64,000 nucleotides of DNA from Acetobacter orleanensis (GTDB lineage Bacteria > Pseudomonadota > Alphaproteobacteria > Acetobacterales > Acetobacteraceae). A program made the position numbers and the translations under genes. The DNA lies in NCBI RefSeq assembly GCF_001581005.1, contig NZ_LHZV01000063.1, forward strand, positions 62,001 through 126,000, in the 5' to 3' direction. The number at the start of each line of letters is the position of its first letter. Positions within the stretch are counted from its first letter, which is position 1. Below the pieces are notes generated by a model, which was not told the DNA's origin, searched no databases, and was given only the letters and a program-made list of their open reading frames with translations. Positions 1-8,360 of the stretch are shown piece by piece.

Positions 1-5
1 GAACC

Positions 6-1250
6 TCACGGATCCCCGCGATCCACTTTGAGAGGCTCTGCCCCGGACACTGAAACCCCACGCAGCGTTGCCAGCACGGACAGCAACGGAACACCCGCAA
101 GCTGCACTGCCCCGTCCCTGACCTGCAAAGGCACACTCAGCGGCCCTTCAATACCGCCGGTGCGCTGCTCAAGCTGGTCCGTCAGTCTGGACAAAAGAAC
201 GGTCTGCTCCGGGCGCAGCGTTTTATCCTGCTGTAAATGCGCCAGAAACGGCCGCCAGTCGCTCAGGGTCAGCCATGTCTCACCCAACGGCGCACCGCCC
301 GGTGCCATCACCAGCCGCCCGGACCATGAAAACCCCAGACCACGCCAACGCCCGGCCAGATGCTGCACCAGAATTTCCGCATAGCCCGATGCCCCATTCG
401 CCACAGACGATTGCAATGACGGCAAACCCTGCGCGGAAGGCGTAGCGGACCCATCCGCAGAGGCCAAAAGTCCGGCACCTTCCGGTGCCCACAAAGCCGA
501 AAGCCGCACCGCCGGGCCGGGCATGGAAACAGCACCCCTCACATCATCCACACGGTCCGCCCATGGCGCCACCACTGCACTTTGCGCGGTAAAGGAGAGA
601 CCAACGGCGCTGGCCTGTGTATTTGCCTGACTGTTCCACACCAGCTTCCCGCGCACACCACGCGCCGTCACGGGATGCGCTTCCGCCGTGCCTCTTTGCG
701 GAAGCAGATGGATAAAATCTGTGCTGAACTGCACAGCACCCACCGGCCCAACGCGCAAGGGGAGAGCAATCCGCACCGGCGCACCCTCTACCCGGAGCAA
801 AACACCCCCCTGCGCTCCATGACCAGCACTGTCCTGCTGCATGACAGCAAACGCCTGCCCGCCCTCCAGCGTACCCTGCACGGTCAGCGGATGCCATGGG
901 ACCAGTTCCAGCACGGCATGACGCACAGCATAGGACAGCCCCGCCCTATCGGCTGTCCCGCCACAGCTTATCTGCACACCGTCCAGCATCACCCGCGCCC
1001 GGAAAGGCCAGCCCCCGCGCACCCGGTTCTGAAATACGAGCGAGCATCGGGTAGACTGCGCCGCATCTGGCCCACCGCCTGTATGCACATCAAGACCGGC
1101 AGGGGTCATGGCCTGAGCACTGGCATGGGTATCTATATTGGCATTGGCCAGTCTGTGCTCCAGAAACAGGACACCGCCCCACCACACCACAGTCTGCAAC
1201 GCCAACACCGAAACCGCACCACACGTCAGCAGGAATGCAGCCTTGCGCAC
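6..1250 (-). CDS. DUF2125 domain-containing protein
   Basis: A 414-residue protein of the DUF2125 family, known in alphaproteobacteria and without an assigned biochemical role. An N-terminal hydrophobic segment (about residues 5-25) suggests a signal anchor or signal peptide, with the rest exported to the periplasm. The body is rich in beta-type, Gly/Val/Leu-rich stretches with several SGRLVM- and GGVLLR-like strands. The start is a GTG that directly follows the stop codon of the upstream methyltransferase gene, so the two are probably translated as a pair. Family recognition comes from overall sequence character rather than a catalytic motif, so the family name is reasonably but not fully certain. 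The gene is complete; its stop lies at the very left edge of the window. Confidence 0.7.
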   Translation of the reverse strand: MRKAAFLLTCGAVSVLALQTVVWWGGVLFLEHRLANANIDTHASAQAMTPAGLDVHTGGGPDAAQSTRCSLVFQNRVRGGWPFRARVMLDGVQISCGGTADRAGLSYAVRHAVLELVPWHPLTVQGTLEGGQAFAVMQQDSAGHGAQGGVLLRVEGAPVRIALPLRVGPVGAVQFSTDFIHLLPQRGTAEAHPVTARGVRGKLVWNSQANTQASAVGLSFTAQSAVVAPWADRVDDVRGAVSMPGPAVRLSALWAPEGAGLLASADGSATPSAQGLPSLQSSVANGASGYAEILVQHLAGRWRGLGFSWSGRLVMAPGGAPLGETWLTLSDWRPFLAHLQQDKTLRPEQTVLLSRLTDQLEQRTGGIEGPLSVPLQVRDGAVQLAGVPLLSVLATLRGVSVSGAEPLKVDRGDP

Positions 1251-1940
1251 TCAGAAGCGCCCCAGTCCGGTATATCCCAGCTTCTGCACCAGTCTTTGCA
1301 GAATACGGCGCGGACGGGTGGCGGGATGTTTACGCAGAACAACATCGCAATACATGTAGTCCTGAAGGGCAAAAACGGCCATTTCCCAGCCATAGCGCAG
1401 CATGAATTCATGCGCGGCCTGTATCACGCCATACGGGCCACCGCCGTCTGCCATAATGTAATCATTCAGGATCAGCAGGCCAGTATGGGGTTTCAGCTTG
1501 CGTTCACACACCTCCATATCCCGGACCACCGCCTGATAATTATGGTCGGCATCCAGATAAATCACATCCACGCCATGGTCCGGCAATTGCTCCAGCATCA
1601 CGCCGCTATCCCCTGCCAGAACCAGCACCTGCCCGCGGGCGATCTCCTCCTCAAAGCGGGATTCATAAAATGCCTGCTGGGTTTTGTTGGCGAACATTTC
1701 AGCAGACGGACGCCCCCAGACTTCCGGCAGTTCATGCACATTAAAAATATCCAGCGCGTAAAACAGACGTGGCTGGCAGGTATCGAGAATTTTCCGGGAA
1801 AAATCCCCGGTCATCACCCCAACTTCCGCAATCACCGCCTGTTTGGGCAGAAGAGGTAAAATATCATCCCGGTTGGGCAGTAGTCGGGCATTGCGCAGCA
1901 AAAAGGGAGGAAGCTGTGCGGCGGGCGTCATCTGAGGCAT
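1251..1940 (-). CDS. Class I SAM-dependent methyltransferase
   Basis: A 229-residue protein with the Rossmann-type SAM-binding fold. Motif I is the AEVGVMTGDFSRK segment (about residues 38-50). A later VIYLDADHNYQAV segment (about residue 125) gives the acidic strand and is typical of the Methyltransf_24 type. A LLILNDYI segment follows. The substrate cannot be deduced. No signal peptide or membrane segment is seen, so it is probably cytoplasmic. It abuts the DUF2125 gene with zero spacing. An alternative in-frame ATG lies three codons downstream of the chosen one. Confidence 0.75.
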   Translation of the reverse strand: MPQMTPAAQLPPFLLRNARLLPNRDDILPLLPKQAVIAEVGVMTGDFSRKILDTCQPRLFYALDIFNVHELPEVWGRPSAEMFANKTQQAFYESRFEEEIARGQVLVLAGDSGVMLEQLPDHGVDVIYLDADHNYQAVVRDMEVCERKLKPHTGLLILNDYIMADGGGPYGVIQAAHEFMLRYGWEMAVFALQDYMYCDVVLRKHPATRPRRILQRLVQKLGYTGLGRF

Positions 1941-2385
1941 GGAAAACTCTGGCTGAGCGAAAAACAGAGCAAGCTTACCAGATTTTCATATAGGCTGAAA
2001 CGGTGGCCAATAGGCTCTGATTTTCCCCAGCACGCCCGCAGATTCACACGACGCTTTTTGAAAAATCTGCATTTCATCCACATTCGGCCTTTCTTCAAAC
2101 ATGCCGCGTGGTGCGTGAAGTCTGTTACAGATCATGACAGTTACCGGAGGTTCATTCATAAAAGTGTAAAATTTAAAACATCATGATTTTTTAAGGATTT
2201 TATTTATTTTTATCAAAATTTCATCCCTCCACCCCATCAGTATTCAACCAAGACTTTACTGAAAGATAGTAGGAAAAAGAGAGTATTACCTGAGAAAACA
2301 CCGGACATCAGACGGGCGATCCACAAAATTATCCACAGGATGTTCTGATTTATCCCCTCTCCCAAACCGCCTTACCCACTATCCC
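1941..2385. other. AT-rich intergenic region with DnaA-box-like sequences
   Basis: This 445-bp gap lies between the methyltransferase and plsC, both on the minus strand. No convincing open frame is present. The stretch at about 2155-2235 is strikingly AT-rich compared with the surrounding GC-rich DNA. A perfect DnaA-box sequence TTATCCACA is at 2329-2337, a two-mismatch copy (CGATCCACA) at 2317-2325 and a one-mismatch copy (TCATCCACA) at 2074-2082, all in the same orientation. The region must also hold the promoter of the methyltransferase/DUF2125 pair. It could be a replication-origin-like or DnaA-binding regulatory region; this is inference from motifs only. Confidence 0.4.
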
Positions 2386-3102
2386 TCAATCCCGTGCCAC
2401 AAACCCTTGCTCCAGAGCACGCCAGCTCTCCTCAATCTCACCCAGCAAAAGCTTCCGGTTTGTGGGGGCCAGCGGGGTGCCTATTGCCACATGCAGCACG
2501 CCAGAGCGTTTCAGAAAGGCATTCCGCCCCCAGAAGAGCCCGGAATTGGTTGCCACCGGCACAACCGGCAGCCCTGCATACGCGGCCATGGCGGCAATAC
2601 CGGGTTTAAGCGGCACATGCTCACCGGGAGCCGTGCGGGTGCCTTCAGGGAAAATGACAATCTGTTTGCCTGCCTCGACCGCGTTTTCCGTCTCCCGCAG
2701 TAAAGCCCGCATGGCTTTGGCCCCGGCGGCGCGCTCAATCGGCATCATCCCCGCCAGAATCAGCATCGGGCCAAGCAGTGGGATACGTCGCAATTCGCCT
2801 TTCATGACATAGGAGGGAGACGGCACCAGCAGCATCCAGATCAGCGTATCAAACGCGGACTGGTGCTGGGAGGCAATCAGCATCGGGCCATTGCCCGCCG
2901 CAGTCAGGTTTTCAAGCCCGGTAATCCGCACGTCCACCCCGCAGATATCGCGGAACAGCATCAGCACCAACCGGCTCCACAGCTTGGCGTACGGCAGGGC
3001 CAACCGTTTGGCGAACCAGCGGATAGGGAATGCGCCAACGCCCATAATCAGGGTCAGCACAAAAGCCGTAACATTGAACAGGATGGAGCGAAGCAGAGCC
3101 AT
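2386..3102 (-). CDS. plsC: 1-acyl-sn-glycerol-3-phosphate acyltransferase
   Basis: A 238-residue membrane acyltransferase that adds the second acyl chain to lysophosphatidic acid, giving phosphatidic acid for phospholipid synthesis. Diagnostic motifs are the HQSAFDT catalytic HX4D box (about residue 79) and the FPEGTR box (about residue 151). An N-terminal hydrophobic segment (about residues 8-30) anchors it in the inner membrane. Length fits the PlsC family. It stands alone, divergent from ahcY. The first step enzyme plsY is also in this window, at 20.7 kb. Confidence 0.92.
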   Translation of the reverse strand: MALLRSILFNVTAFVLTLIMGVGAFPIRWFAKRLALPYAKLWSRLVLMLFRDICGVDVRITGLENLTAAGNGPMLIASQHQSAFDTLIWMLLVPSPSYVMKGELRRIPLLGPMLILAGMMPIERAAGAKAMRALLRETENAVEAGKQIVIFPEGTRTAPGEHVPLKPGIAAMAAYAGLPVVPVATNSGLFWGRNAFLKRSGVLHVAIGTPLAPTNRKLLLGEIEESWRALEQGFVARD

Positions 3103-3277
3103 GAGCGAGCCTGACCAACGAAATTCAAGGGATTAATCTGCCCTGTGGAGACCAGAAAACCGCCTCTCTGGCAAGCTATGTAGCAGGTTTACGCATGAAG
3201 AGTGCCGGTTACGGCTGGTCTGCCTGCCTCCCACCCTGTATAGAAACCCTCGATTTTGATCAGGAAGCAGGACAATC

Positions 3278-4567
3278 ATGACCGATTATAAGGTGAAAGA
3301 CCTTTCGCTCGCTGAGTGGGGCCGCAAGGAAATTTCCATTGCCGAAGGTGAAATGCCCGGCCTGATGGCGCTCCGTGAGGAATACGGCGCAAGCCAGCCG
3401 CTTAAAGGCGCACGCATTGCGGGCTGCCTGCACATGACCATTCAGACCGCTGTGCTGATTGAAACGCTGATTGCTCTGGGTGCCACCGTGCGCTGGTCTT
3501 CCTGCAACATCTTCTCCACGCAGGATCAGGCCGCCGCCGCCATTGCGGCCGCTGGAATCCCCGTGTTCGCATGGAAAGGCCTGACGGAAGACGAATTCAA
3601 CTGGTGCATTGAGCAGACCATTCAGGGCCCCGATGGCTGGACCCCGAACATGATTCTGGATGATGGCGGTGACCTCACCGTTATGATGCATGACAAGTTC
3701 CCGGAACTGCTGGCCAACGTGAAGGGCCTGTCCGAAGAAACGACAACAGGTGTGCATCGCCTGTGGGAAATGCAGAAAAAAGGCACGCTGAAGGTTCCGG
3801 CCATCAATGTGAATGACAGCGTTACCAAGTCCAAGTTCGACAACCTGTATGGCTGCCGTGAAAGCCTTGTGGACGCCATCCGCCGTGGCACGGACGTGAT
3901 GATGGCTGGCAAGATTGCCGTTGTGGCGGGCTATGGTGACGTGGGCAAAGGTTCCGCTGCCTCCCTGCGCAACGCCGGTTGCCGCGTGCTGGTAACGGAA
4001 GTTGACCCGATCTGCGCTCTTCAGGCCGCCATGGAAGGCTATGAAGTTGTGACCATGGAAGAAGCCGCCCCGCGTGGCGACATCTTCGTGACCGCAACCG
4101 GCAATGTGGACGTCATCACGCTGGACCACATGCGCGCCATGAAGCACCGCGCCATTGTGTGCAACATCGGCCACTTCGATTCTGAAATTCAGATCGGTGC
4201 CCTGCGCAACCTCGTCTGGGACAACATCAAGCCGCAGGTGGACGAAGTTGTGTTCCCTGACAACAAGCGCCTGATCATCCTGTCCGAAGGTCGTCTGGTG
4301 AATCTTGGCAACGCCACGGGCCACCCGTCCTTCGTGATGTCCGCCTCCTTCACCAACCAGACGCTGGCCCAGATCGAACTGTGGACTGCGCCGGAAGGTA
4401 AGTATGAAGCCAAAGTCTACACCCTGCCCAAAAAGCTGGATGAAAAAGTGGCCTTCCTGCACCTTGCCAAGGTTGGCGCGCATCTGAGCAAAATGTCTCA
4501 GACGCAGGCTGACTATATTGACGTGCCGGTTAACGGCCCGTTCAAGCACGAAGAATACCGCTACTAA
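3278..4567 (+). CDS. ahcY: Adenosylhomocysteinase (SAH hydrolase)
   Basis: A 429-residue cytoplasmic enzyme that reversibly hydrolyses S-adenosylhomocysteine to adenosine and homocysteine, relieving product inhibition of methyltransferases. It carries the conserved NAD-binding stretch [13 protein letters not shown] (about residue 215), the substrate-site segments ILDDGGDLT (about residue 127) and [10 protein letters not shown] (about residue 195), and the C-terminal PFKHEEYRY tail typical of the family. The start has a good ribosome-binding site (AGGAAGCAGG) a few bases upstream. It is divergent from plsC and is followed by an imperfect hairpin at 4589-4621. No SAH or SAM riboswitch consensus is evident upstream. 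Confidence 0.97.
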   Translation: MTDYKVKDLSLAEWGRKEISIAEGEMPGLMALREEYGASQPLKGARIAGCLHMTIQTAVLIETLIALGATVRWSSCNIFSTQDQAAAAIAAAGIPVFAWKGLTEDEFNWCIEQTIQGPDGWTPNMILDDGGDLTVMMHDKFPELLANVKGLSEETTTGVHRLWEMQKKGTLKVPAINVNDSVTKSKFDNLYGCRESLVDAIRRGTDVMMAGKIAVVAGYGDVGKGSAASLRNAGCRVLVTEVDPICALQAAMEGYEVVTMEEAAPRGDIFVTATGNVDVITLDHMRAMKHRAIVCNIGHFDSEIQIGALRNLVWDNIKPQVDEVVFPDNKRLIILSEGRLVNLGNATGHPSFVMSASFTNQTLAQIELWTAPEGKYEAKVYTLPKKLDEKVAFLHLAKVGAHLSKMSQTQADYIDVPVNGPFKHEEYRY

Positions 4568-4588
4568 GGCACTAAAGAGGGAAGACCA

Positions 4589-4621
4589 GCGGCCTTTTAC
4601 GCCGCCTTCTGGCGAGGCCGC
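4589..4621 (+). terminator. Hairpin downstream of ahcY
   Basis: Nested inverted repeat: GCGGCCT (4589-4595) pairs with AGGCCGC (4615-4621), and CGCC pairs with GGCG inside. No clear T-run follows, so it may be a weak or Rho-assisted terminator or a 3'-protective stem. Confidence 0.35.
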
Positions 4622-4666
4622 CTGCGTCTCCCTCACCTTGCACGCCCCTGCACCATGCCCTGCCCA

Positions 4667-4700
4667 TCTGGCTGACTGACTGGCTGGCTGGCTGGCTGGG
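4667..4700. repeat. Tetranucleotide (TGGC/TGAC)n microsatellite
   Basis: About eight consecutive 4-bp units of TGGC or TGAC form a short tandem array in the gap between ahcY and the DUF3597 gene. It is not inside a recognised coding region and lies about 145 bp upstream of the DUF3597 start. Confidence 0.7.
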
Positions 4701-4844
4701 CGTGCTTCTCAACTCAGTAAATCTCCCGCATCATTCTTTGCAACCATGCCTATTGGTGTATTGTTTGTAAGAAGATGGTTCAGAACGTTGACACGCTTCC
4801 CGTGTTAGCGGCTGGGCGCTGTCTGCTGCGAAAGGACTTTTAGA

Positions 4845-5240
4845 ATGAGCATTTTCGGCACAATTCTCTCCACCATTTTCCACCACGCCAATGCCGCCAC
4901 ACCGTCAGCCGCTCCGGCTGATGCTCCGGCCACACAGGCCGCCGCACCGGCAACTCCGGCAGACGCCGCAGCCGCGGCTCCCGCTGCTCCGGTCGATATT
5001 GACGCCGTTCTGGCTGGAATGGCTGCACAGAACGGGCAGAACCTCAACTGGAAAGAGTCCATTGTTGACCTGCTGAAGCTGCTTGGGCTGGACAGCTCTC
5101 TGGATGCCCGCAAGAAGCTGGCCGCAGAACTCGGCTACACCGGCAGCACGGATGATTCCGCAGCCATGAACATCTGGCTGATCAAGGAAGTCCGCGCCAA
5201 ACTGGCTGCCAACGGCGGCAAGGTTCCTGCTGGTCTGTAA
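4845..5240 (+). CDS. DUF3597 domain-containing protein
   Basis: A 131-residue protein of the DUF3597 family. The N-terminal MSIFGTILSTIFHH segment is followed by an Ala/Pro-rich linker (about residues 17-50). The conserved C-terminal domain contains VDIDAVLAGMA and WKESIVDLLKLLGLD. Family members resemble a LysM-adjacent module seen in proteobacteria, but no function is established. A ribosome-binding site AAAGGA lies about 8 bases upstream. The gene stands alone, with a strong Rho-independent terminator just after it. Confidence 0.85.
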   Translation: MSIFGTILSTIFHHANAATPSAAPADAPATQAAAPATPADAAAAAPAAPVDIDAVLAGMAAQNGQNLNWKESIVDLLKLLGLDSSLDARKKLAAELGYTGSTDDSAAMNIWLIKEVRAKLAANGGKVPAGL

Positions 5241-5262
5241 GTCTTTACAGAAACACGGACAC

Positions 5263-5299
5263 AAAAAAGGCGTGCGGGGGAAACCTCGCACGCCTTTTT
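5263..5299 (+). terminator. Rho-independent terminator after DUF3597 gene
   Basis: An 8-bp GC-rich stem GGCGTGCG/CGCACGCC flanked by an A-run and followed by TTTTT. It is symmetrical enough to work on both strands, serving the plus gene and possibly read-through from the minus strand. Confidence 0.9.
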
Positions 5300-5457
5300 C
5301 TACGAAAGGCCCAACTCGCCGAGCCAACCTCCCGATTTTCTCACGCCACCCTGCGCACGTATAAGCTCATACCGGCTTTCGGGTTGCGTGGTGCCCCACA
5401 ACGCCTTCCAGACAAGAACACGGAAAGACAGGCCAGACGAACGAGTGCAGGCTGGCG

Positions 5458-6468
5458 TCAGCTATGGATCTGTGCCGCATGATGCGCCGCGGCGGGCTTG
5501 TTCTCGCTGATATTCACATGCGCCAGTTCCGGCCTGTTCGCGCTATCCACCACAATCACGGCGGAACCGGCCAGCGGCGTCACCACGCGGTCAGGCCGCA
5601 GGAGCGCGCGGAAGCGATTATCCACCACGGCCATCTGCTCATCTTCCGCATCAATCAGCCCGTGTTTGTCGATAAACACATTGAGTGAGGCCGGAATACG
5701 GATACAACCTTCAGACGCCACATGCCCCAGACGGCTTTCCAGATAGACCGGGTCCGTCGCGTGCATTTCCAGCCGGATCTGCCCTTTTTCACGGGACGGC
5801 AGCCAGCCTTTTTCAGCCCACTGCCAGCCGAAATCCCACACCCGCATCCCTTTGATGCCGTTGCCCATAATGCCATTCTCGTTCTTGGTGCCCAGAGCAC
5901 GATAGCCGAGAATATCCGCCGTGTTGATAAACACGCCGGTCGGGGTGATGTAGTAGAATTTCCGTCCGGTTGTGCCCGTGGAGACCTTGGTGCTGCCAAT
6001 CACCTGCCAGTCTGACTGGCCCGGCAAAGCCAGAATCAGGCACATACGCTGCACAGCCGGATTACGGTCCACCACCAGAACCACCTGCGGGCGATCCAGC
6101 GGAAAAGACGCCTGCTGAATCTGCTCCTTTGCTAGAGCAACCCAAGCTGCTTTCTGGGCGGAGGAGACTTTCATGGCCGCAGGCACTTCATGCCGGAAGG
6201 CACTGGTCAGCCGCGTGGCTTCCGCCCGGGCATCCTCTTCATTCAGAACTGGAATATCCGGTAGCGGCGGCGCTTCTTTCAACACCGGTGCAGGAGGAAG
6301 CGTGGGGGACGGCGCCCCTTCCTGATCAGCCTGCGCGGGCTGACCATCCTCCCGCCCGACAGACGGTGCCGGAACGGGGGAGCCCGCTCCCGCCGCGCAC
6401 GCAAATCCCGGCACAAGGAGCAAACTGCCCGCTATAAAAAGAAGTGTCGGACACTTTGCCCCTGACAT
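5458..6468 (-). CDS. L,D-transpeptidase (YkuD family)
   Basis: A 336-residue exported protein with an N-terminal signal peptide (about residues 1-25, ending near CAAGAG). A Pro-rich linker (about residues 27-80) precedes the YkuD catalytic domain (about residues 150-270). The catalytic core shows a conserved His (LEMHATDPVYL) and the active-site Cys in ASEGCIRIP (about residue 257). Such enzymes make 3-3 crosslinks in peptidoglycan or attach lipoproteins to it. The usual SHGC or SGGC box reads SEGC here. No partner gene is adjacent; the next gene upstream is lpd. Confidence 0.82.
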   Translation of the reverse strand: MSGAKCPTLLFIAGSLLLVPGFACAAGAGSPVPAPSVGREDGQPAQADQEGAPSPTLPPAPVLKEAPPLPDIPVLNEEDARAEATRLTSAFRHEVPAAMKVSSAQKAAWVALAKEQIQQASFPLDRPQVVLVVDRNPAVQRMCLILALPGQSDWQVIGSTKVSTGTTGRKFYYITPTGVFINTADILGYRALGTKNENGIMGNGIKGMRVWDFGWQWAEKGWLPSREKGQIRLEMHATDPVYLESRLGHVASEGCIRIPASLNVFIDKHGLIDAEDEQMAVVDNRFRALLRPDRVVTPLAGSAVIVVDSANRPELAHVNISENKPAAAHHAAQIHS

Positions 6469-6533
6469 ACTACGTCTCTCCTGCCTTATTAGCAGGAGAG
6501 ATTATGGCACCCCTTCCCGCGGGAGGGAAATTG

Positions 6534-8282
6534 TCAAATATTGATAGACCGTTTATCGGCACCCAGAGCCGCTTCCTTCACCGCTTCGCTCAGTGTCGGG
6601 TGAGCGTGGCAAACGCGCCCGATATCCTCGGCGGAGGCTCCGAATTCGATCGCCATGGTGGCTTCGGCAATCAGTTCACCCGCGCACGGGCCAATGATAT
6701 GCACGCCCAGAACGCGGTCTGTTTTCTCACAGGCCAGCACTTTGACGAATCCGTCCGTCATGCCCAGCGCCCGCGCGCGACCATTGGCCATGAAGGGGAA
6801 TTTTCCGGTTTTATAGGCGGTGCCTTTTTCCTTAAGCTGCTCTTCCGTAAAGCCAACGGACGCCACTTCCGGCCACGTATAAATAACACCCGGAATGGCG
6901 TCATAATTTACGTGCCCAGCCTGTCCAGCCAGAATTTCGGCCAGAGCTACGCCTTCTTCTTCCGCCTTGTGGGCCAGCATCGGTCCGGCAATCACGTCCC
7001 CAATGGCGTAAATGCCCGGAACATTGGTGGCGAAATGCGCATCCGTTACAACGCGGCCACGCTTGTCCAGCGCAATGCCCGCTTCTTCCAGCCCCATGCC
7101 CTTGCTGGCAGCCGTGCGGCCCACGGCCAGCAGAACAATATCGGCTTCCAGCGTTTCGGCTGCACCACCAGCAGCGGGTTCAACTGTCAGAATCACGCCT
7201 TTTTTGGTTTTTTCGGCCTTGGTCACCTTATGGCCCAGCTTGAGCTTGAAGCCCTGCTTGACCAGTAGTTTCTGGAACTGCGCGGCAACTTCGTTATCCG
7301 TACCCGGCACCAGACGGTCCAGATACTCGATTACCGTGACTTCAGCGCCTAGACGCTGCCACACGCTGCCGAGTTCCAGACCAATCACGCCGCCACCAAT
7401 CACCACGAGGCGCTTCGGCACTTCGGAAAGCTCCAGCGCGCCGGTTGAGGTCACGATGGTTTTTTCATCCACCTCAATACCCGGCAGGTTCGCGCTGTCG
7501 CTCCCGCTGGCAATAATGATGTGCTTGGCCGTAACCGGCTTGCCATCAACCGTAATCCGGCCCGTGCCTTCCACCTTGCCGTGGCCTTTCAGCCAAGTGA
7601 TGCCGTTTTTCTTGAAGAGGTATTCAACCCCTTTCACGTTGGCGCCTACAATCTCAGCCTTACGGGCCTGCATACGGGCAAGATCCAGCTTCACGCTGTC
7701 AATCACCACGCCATGCGCTGCAAAATCATGGCCTGCGGCATGATAGTTTTCAGAAGACTGCAACAGCGCCTTGGACGGAATACAACCCACATTCAGGCAG
7801 GTGCCACCCAGTGTCGCGCGTTTTTCCACGCAGGCAACCTTGAACCCAAGCTGTGCGGCACGGATGGCGCACACATAGCCACCGGGGCCTGCGCCAATCA
7901 CAACGACATCATAGTCAGTCTGGGCCGGAGCCTCCGCCTGCGCAGCAGCCGGTGCCGCTTTGGCGGGAGCAGAACCCTGTGCCGGAGCAGGCTTTTCAGA
8001 TTTGGTGTCTGCCGGAGCCGTTTTGGAAGCCGAGGCACCCGCAGCGCCCTGCTCCAGCGTGGCCAGCACGGCCCCTACGGCCACTTCATCCCCTTCCGCA
8101 ACCGTGTGCGCAGCCAGCCGACCATCTGCCGGAGCGGGCACTTCCACGCTCACCTTATCCGTTTCCAACTGGACAACCGGCTCGTCCGTTTTCACGGCAT
8201 CACCCGGCTGCTTGAGCCATTTCCCCACGGTGGCGGTGGTGACACTTTCTCCAAGGGACGGAACCTTGATTTCAATCGGCAT
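6534..8282 (-). CDS. lpd: Dihydrolipoyl dehydrogenase with N-terminal lipoyl domain
   Basis: A 582-residue E3 subunit that reoxidises dihydrolipoyl groups of 2-oxoacid dehydrogenases using NAD+. Residues 1-80 are a lipoyl domain with the modification lysine in [12 protein letters not shown]. An Ala/Pro linker (about 80-125) leads to the flavoprotein, with the FAD site VVVIGAGPGGY, the redox disulfide GGTCLNVGCIPSK and the C-terminal HAHPTLSEAV dyad. An upstream in-frame ATG would add 24 hydrophobic residues; the start at 8282 is preferred because it begins exactly at the conserved lipoyl domain and has GAGAG upstream. It is third in the cluster after odhA and odhB, but a terminator lies just before it. 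Confidence 0.95.
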   Translation of the reverse strand: MPIEIKVPSLGESVTTATVGKWLKQPGDAVKTDEPVVQLETDKVSVEVPAPADGRLAAHTVAEGDEVAVGAVLATLEQGAAGASASKTAPADTKSEKPAPAQGSAPAKAAPAAAQAEAPAQTDYDVVVIGAGPGGYVCAIRAAQLGFKVACVEKRATLGGTCLNVGCIPSKALLQSSENYHAAGHDFAAHGVVIDSVKLDLARMQARKAEIVGANVKGVEYLFKKNGITWLKGHGKVEGTGRITVDGKPVTAKHIIIASGSDSANLPGIEVDEKTIVTSTGALELSEVPKRLVVIGGGVIGLELGSVWQRLGAEVTVIEYLDRLVPGTDNEVAAQFQKLLVKQGFKLKLGHKVTKAEKTKKGVILTVEPAAGGAAETLEADIVLLAVGRTAASKGMGLEEAGIALDKRGRVVTDAHFATNVPGIYAIGDVIAGPMLAHKAEEEGVALAEILAGQAGHVNYDAIPGVIYTWPEVASVGFTEEQLKEKGTAYKTGKFPFMANGRARALGMTDGFVKVLACEKTDRVLGVHIIGPCAGELIAEATMAIEFGASAEDIGRVCHAHPTLSEAVKEAALGADKRSINI

Positions 8283-8310
8283 GGCTTTGCTCTCGTTTAC
8301 GTTCAGGGTC

Positions 8311-8350
8311 AGAAAAAGAAAAAGGCTGGCTGAGGTTTTTTCAGCCAGCC
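8311..8350 (-). terminator. Rho-independent terminator between odhB and lpd
   Basis: On the minus strand a 10-bp perfect stem GGCTGGCTGA/TCAGCCAGCC with a 7-base loop is followed by a T-rich run (TTTTTCTTTTTC). It sits directly after the odhB stop and ahead of lpd, so it probably lowers lpd expression relative to odhAB or separates the units. Confidence 0.8.
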
Positions 8351-8360
8351 CCAATCACTC

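Noticed and set aside
582-1859. 425-codon plus-strand open frame over the DUF2125 and methyltransferase genes
   Set aside because: Its translation is Pro/His/Arg-rich without recognisable domains and lies antisense to two genes with clear protein features; it is a by-product of GC-rich codon use.
3103-3277. SAH or SAM riboswitch ahead of ahcY
   Set aside because: I looked for the conserved core sequences of the known SAH and SAM-II classes and saw none.
3260-4636. 458-codon minus-strand open frame opposite ahcY
   Set aside because: ahcY is unmistakable on the plus strand; the antisense frame has no family features.
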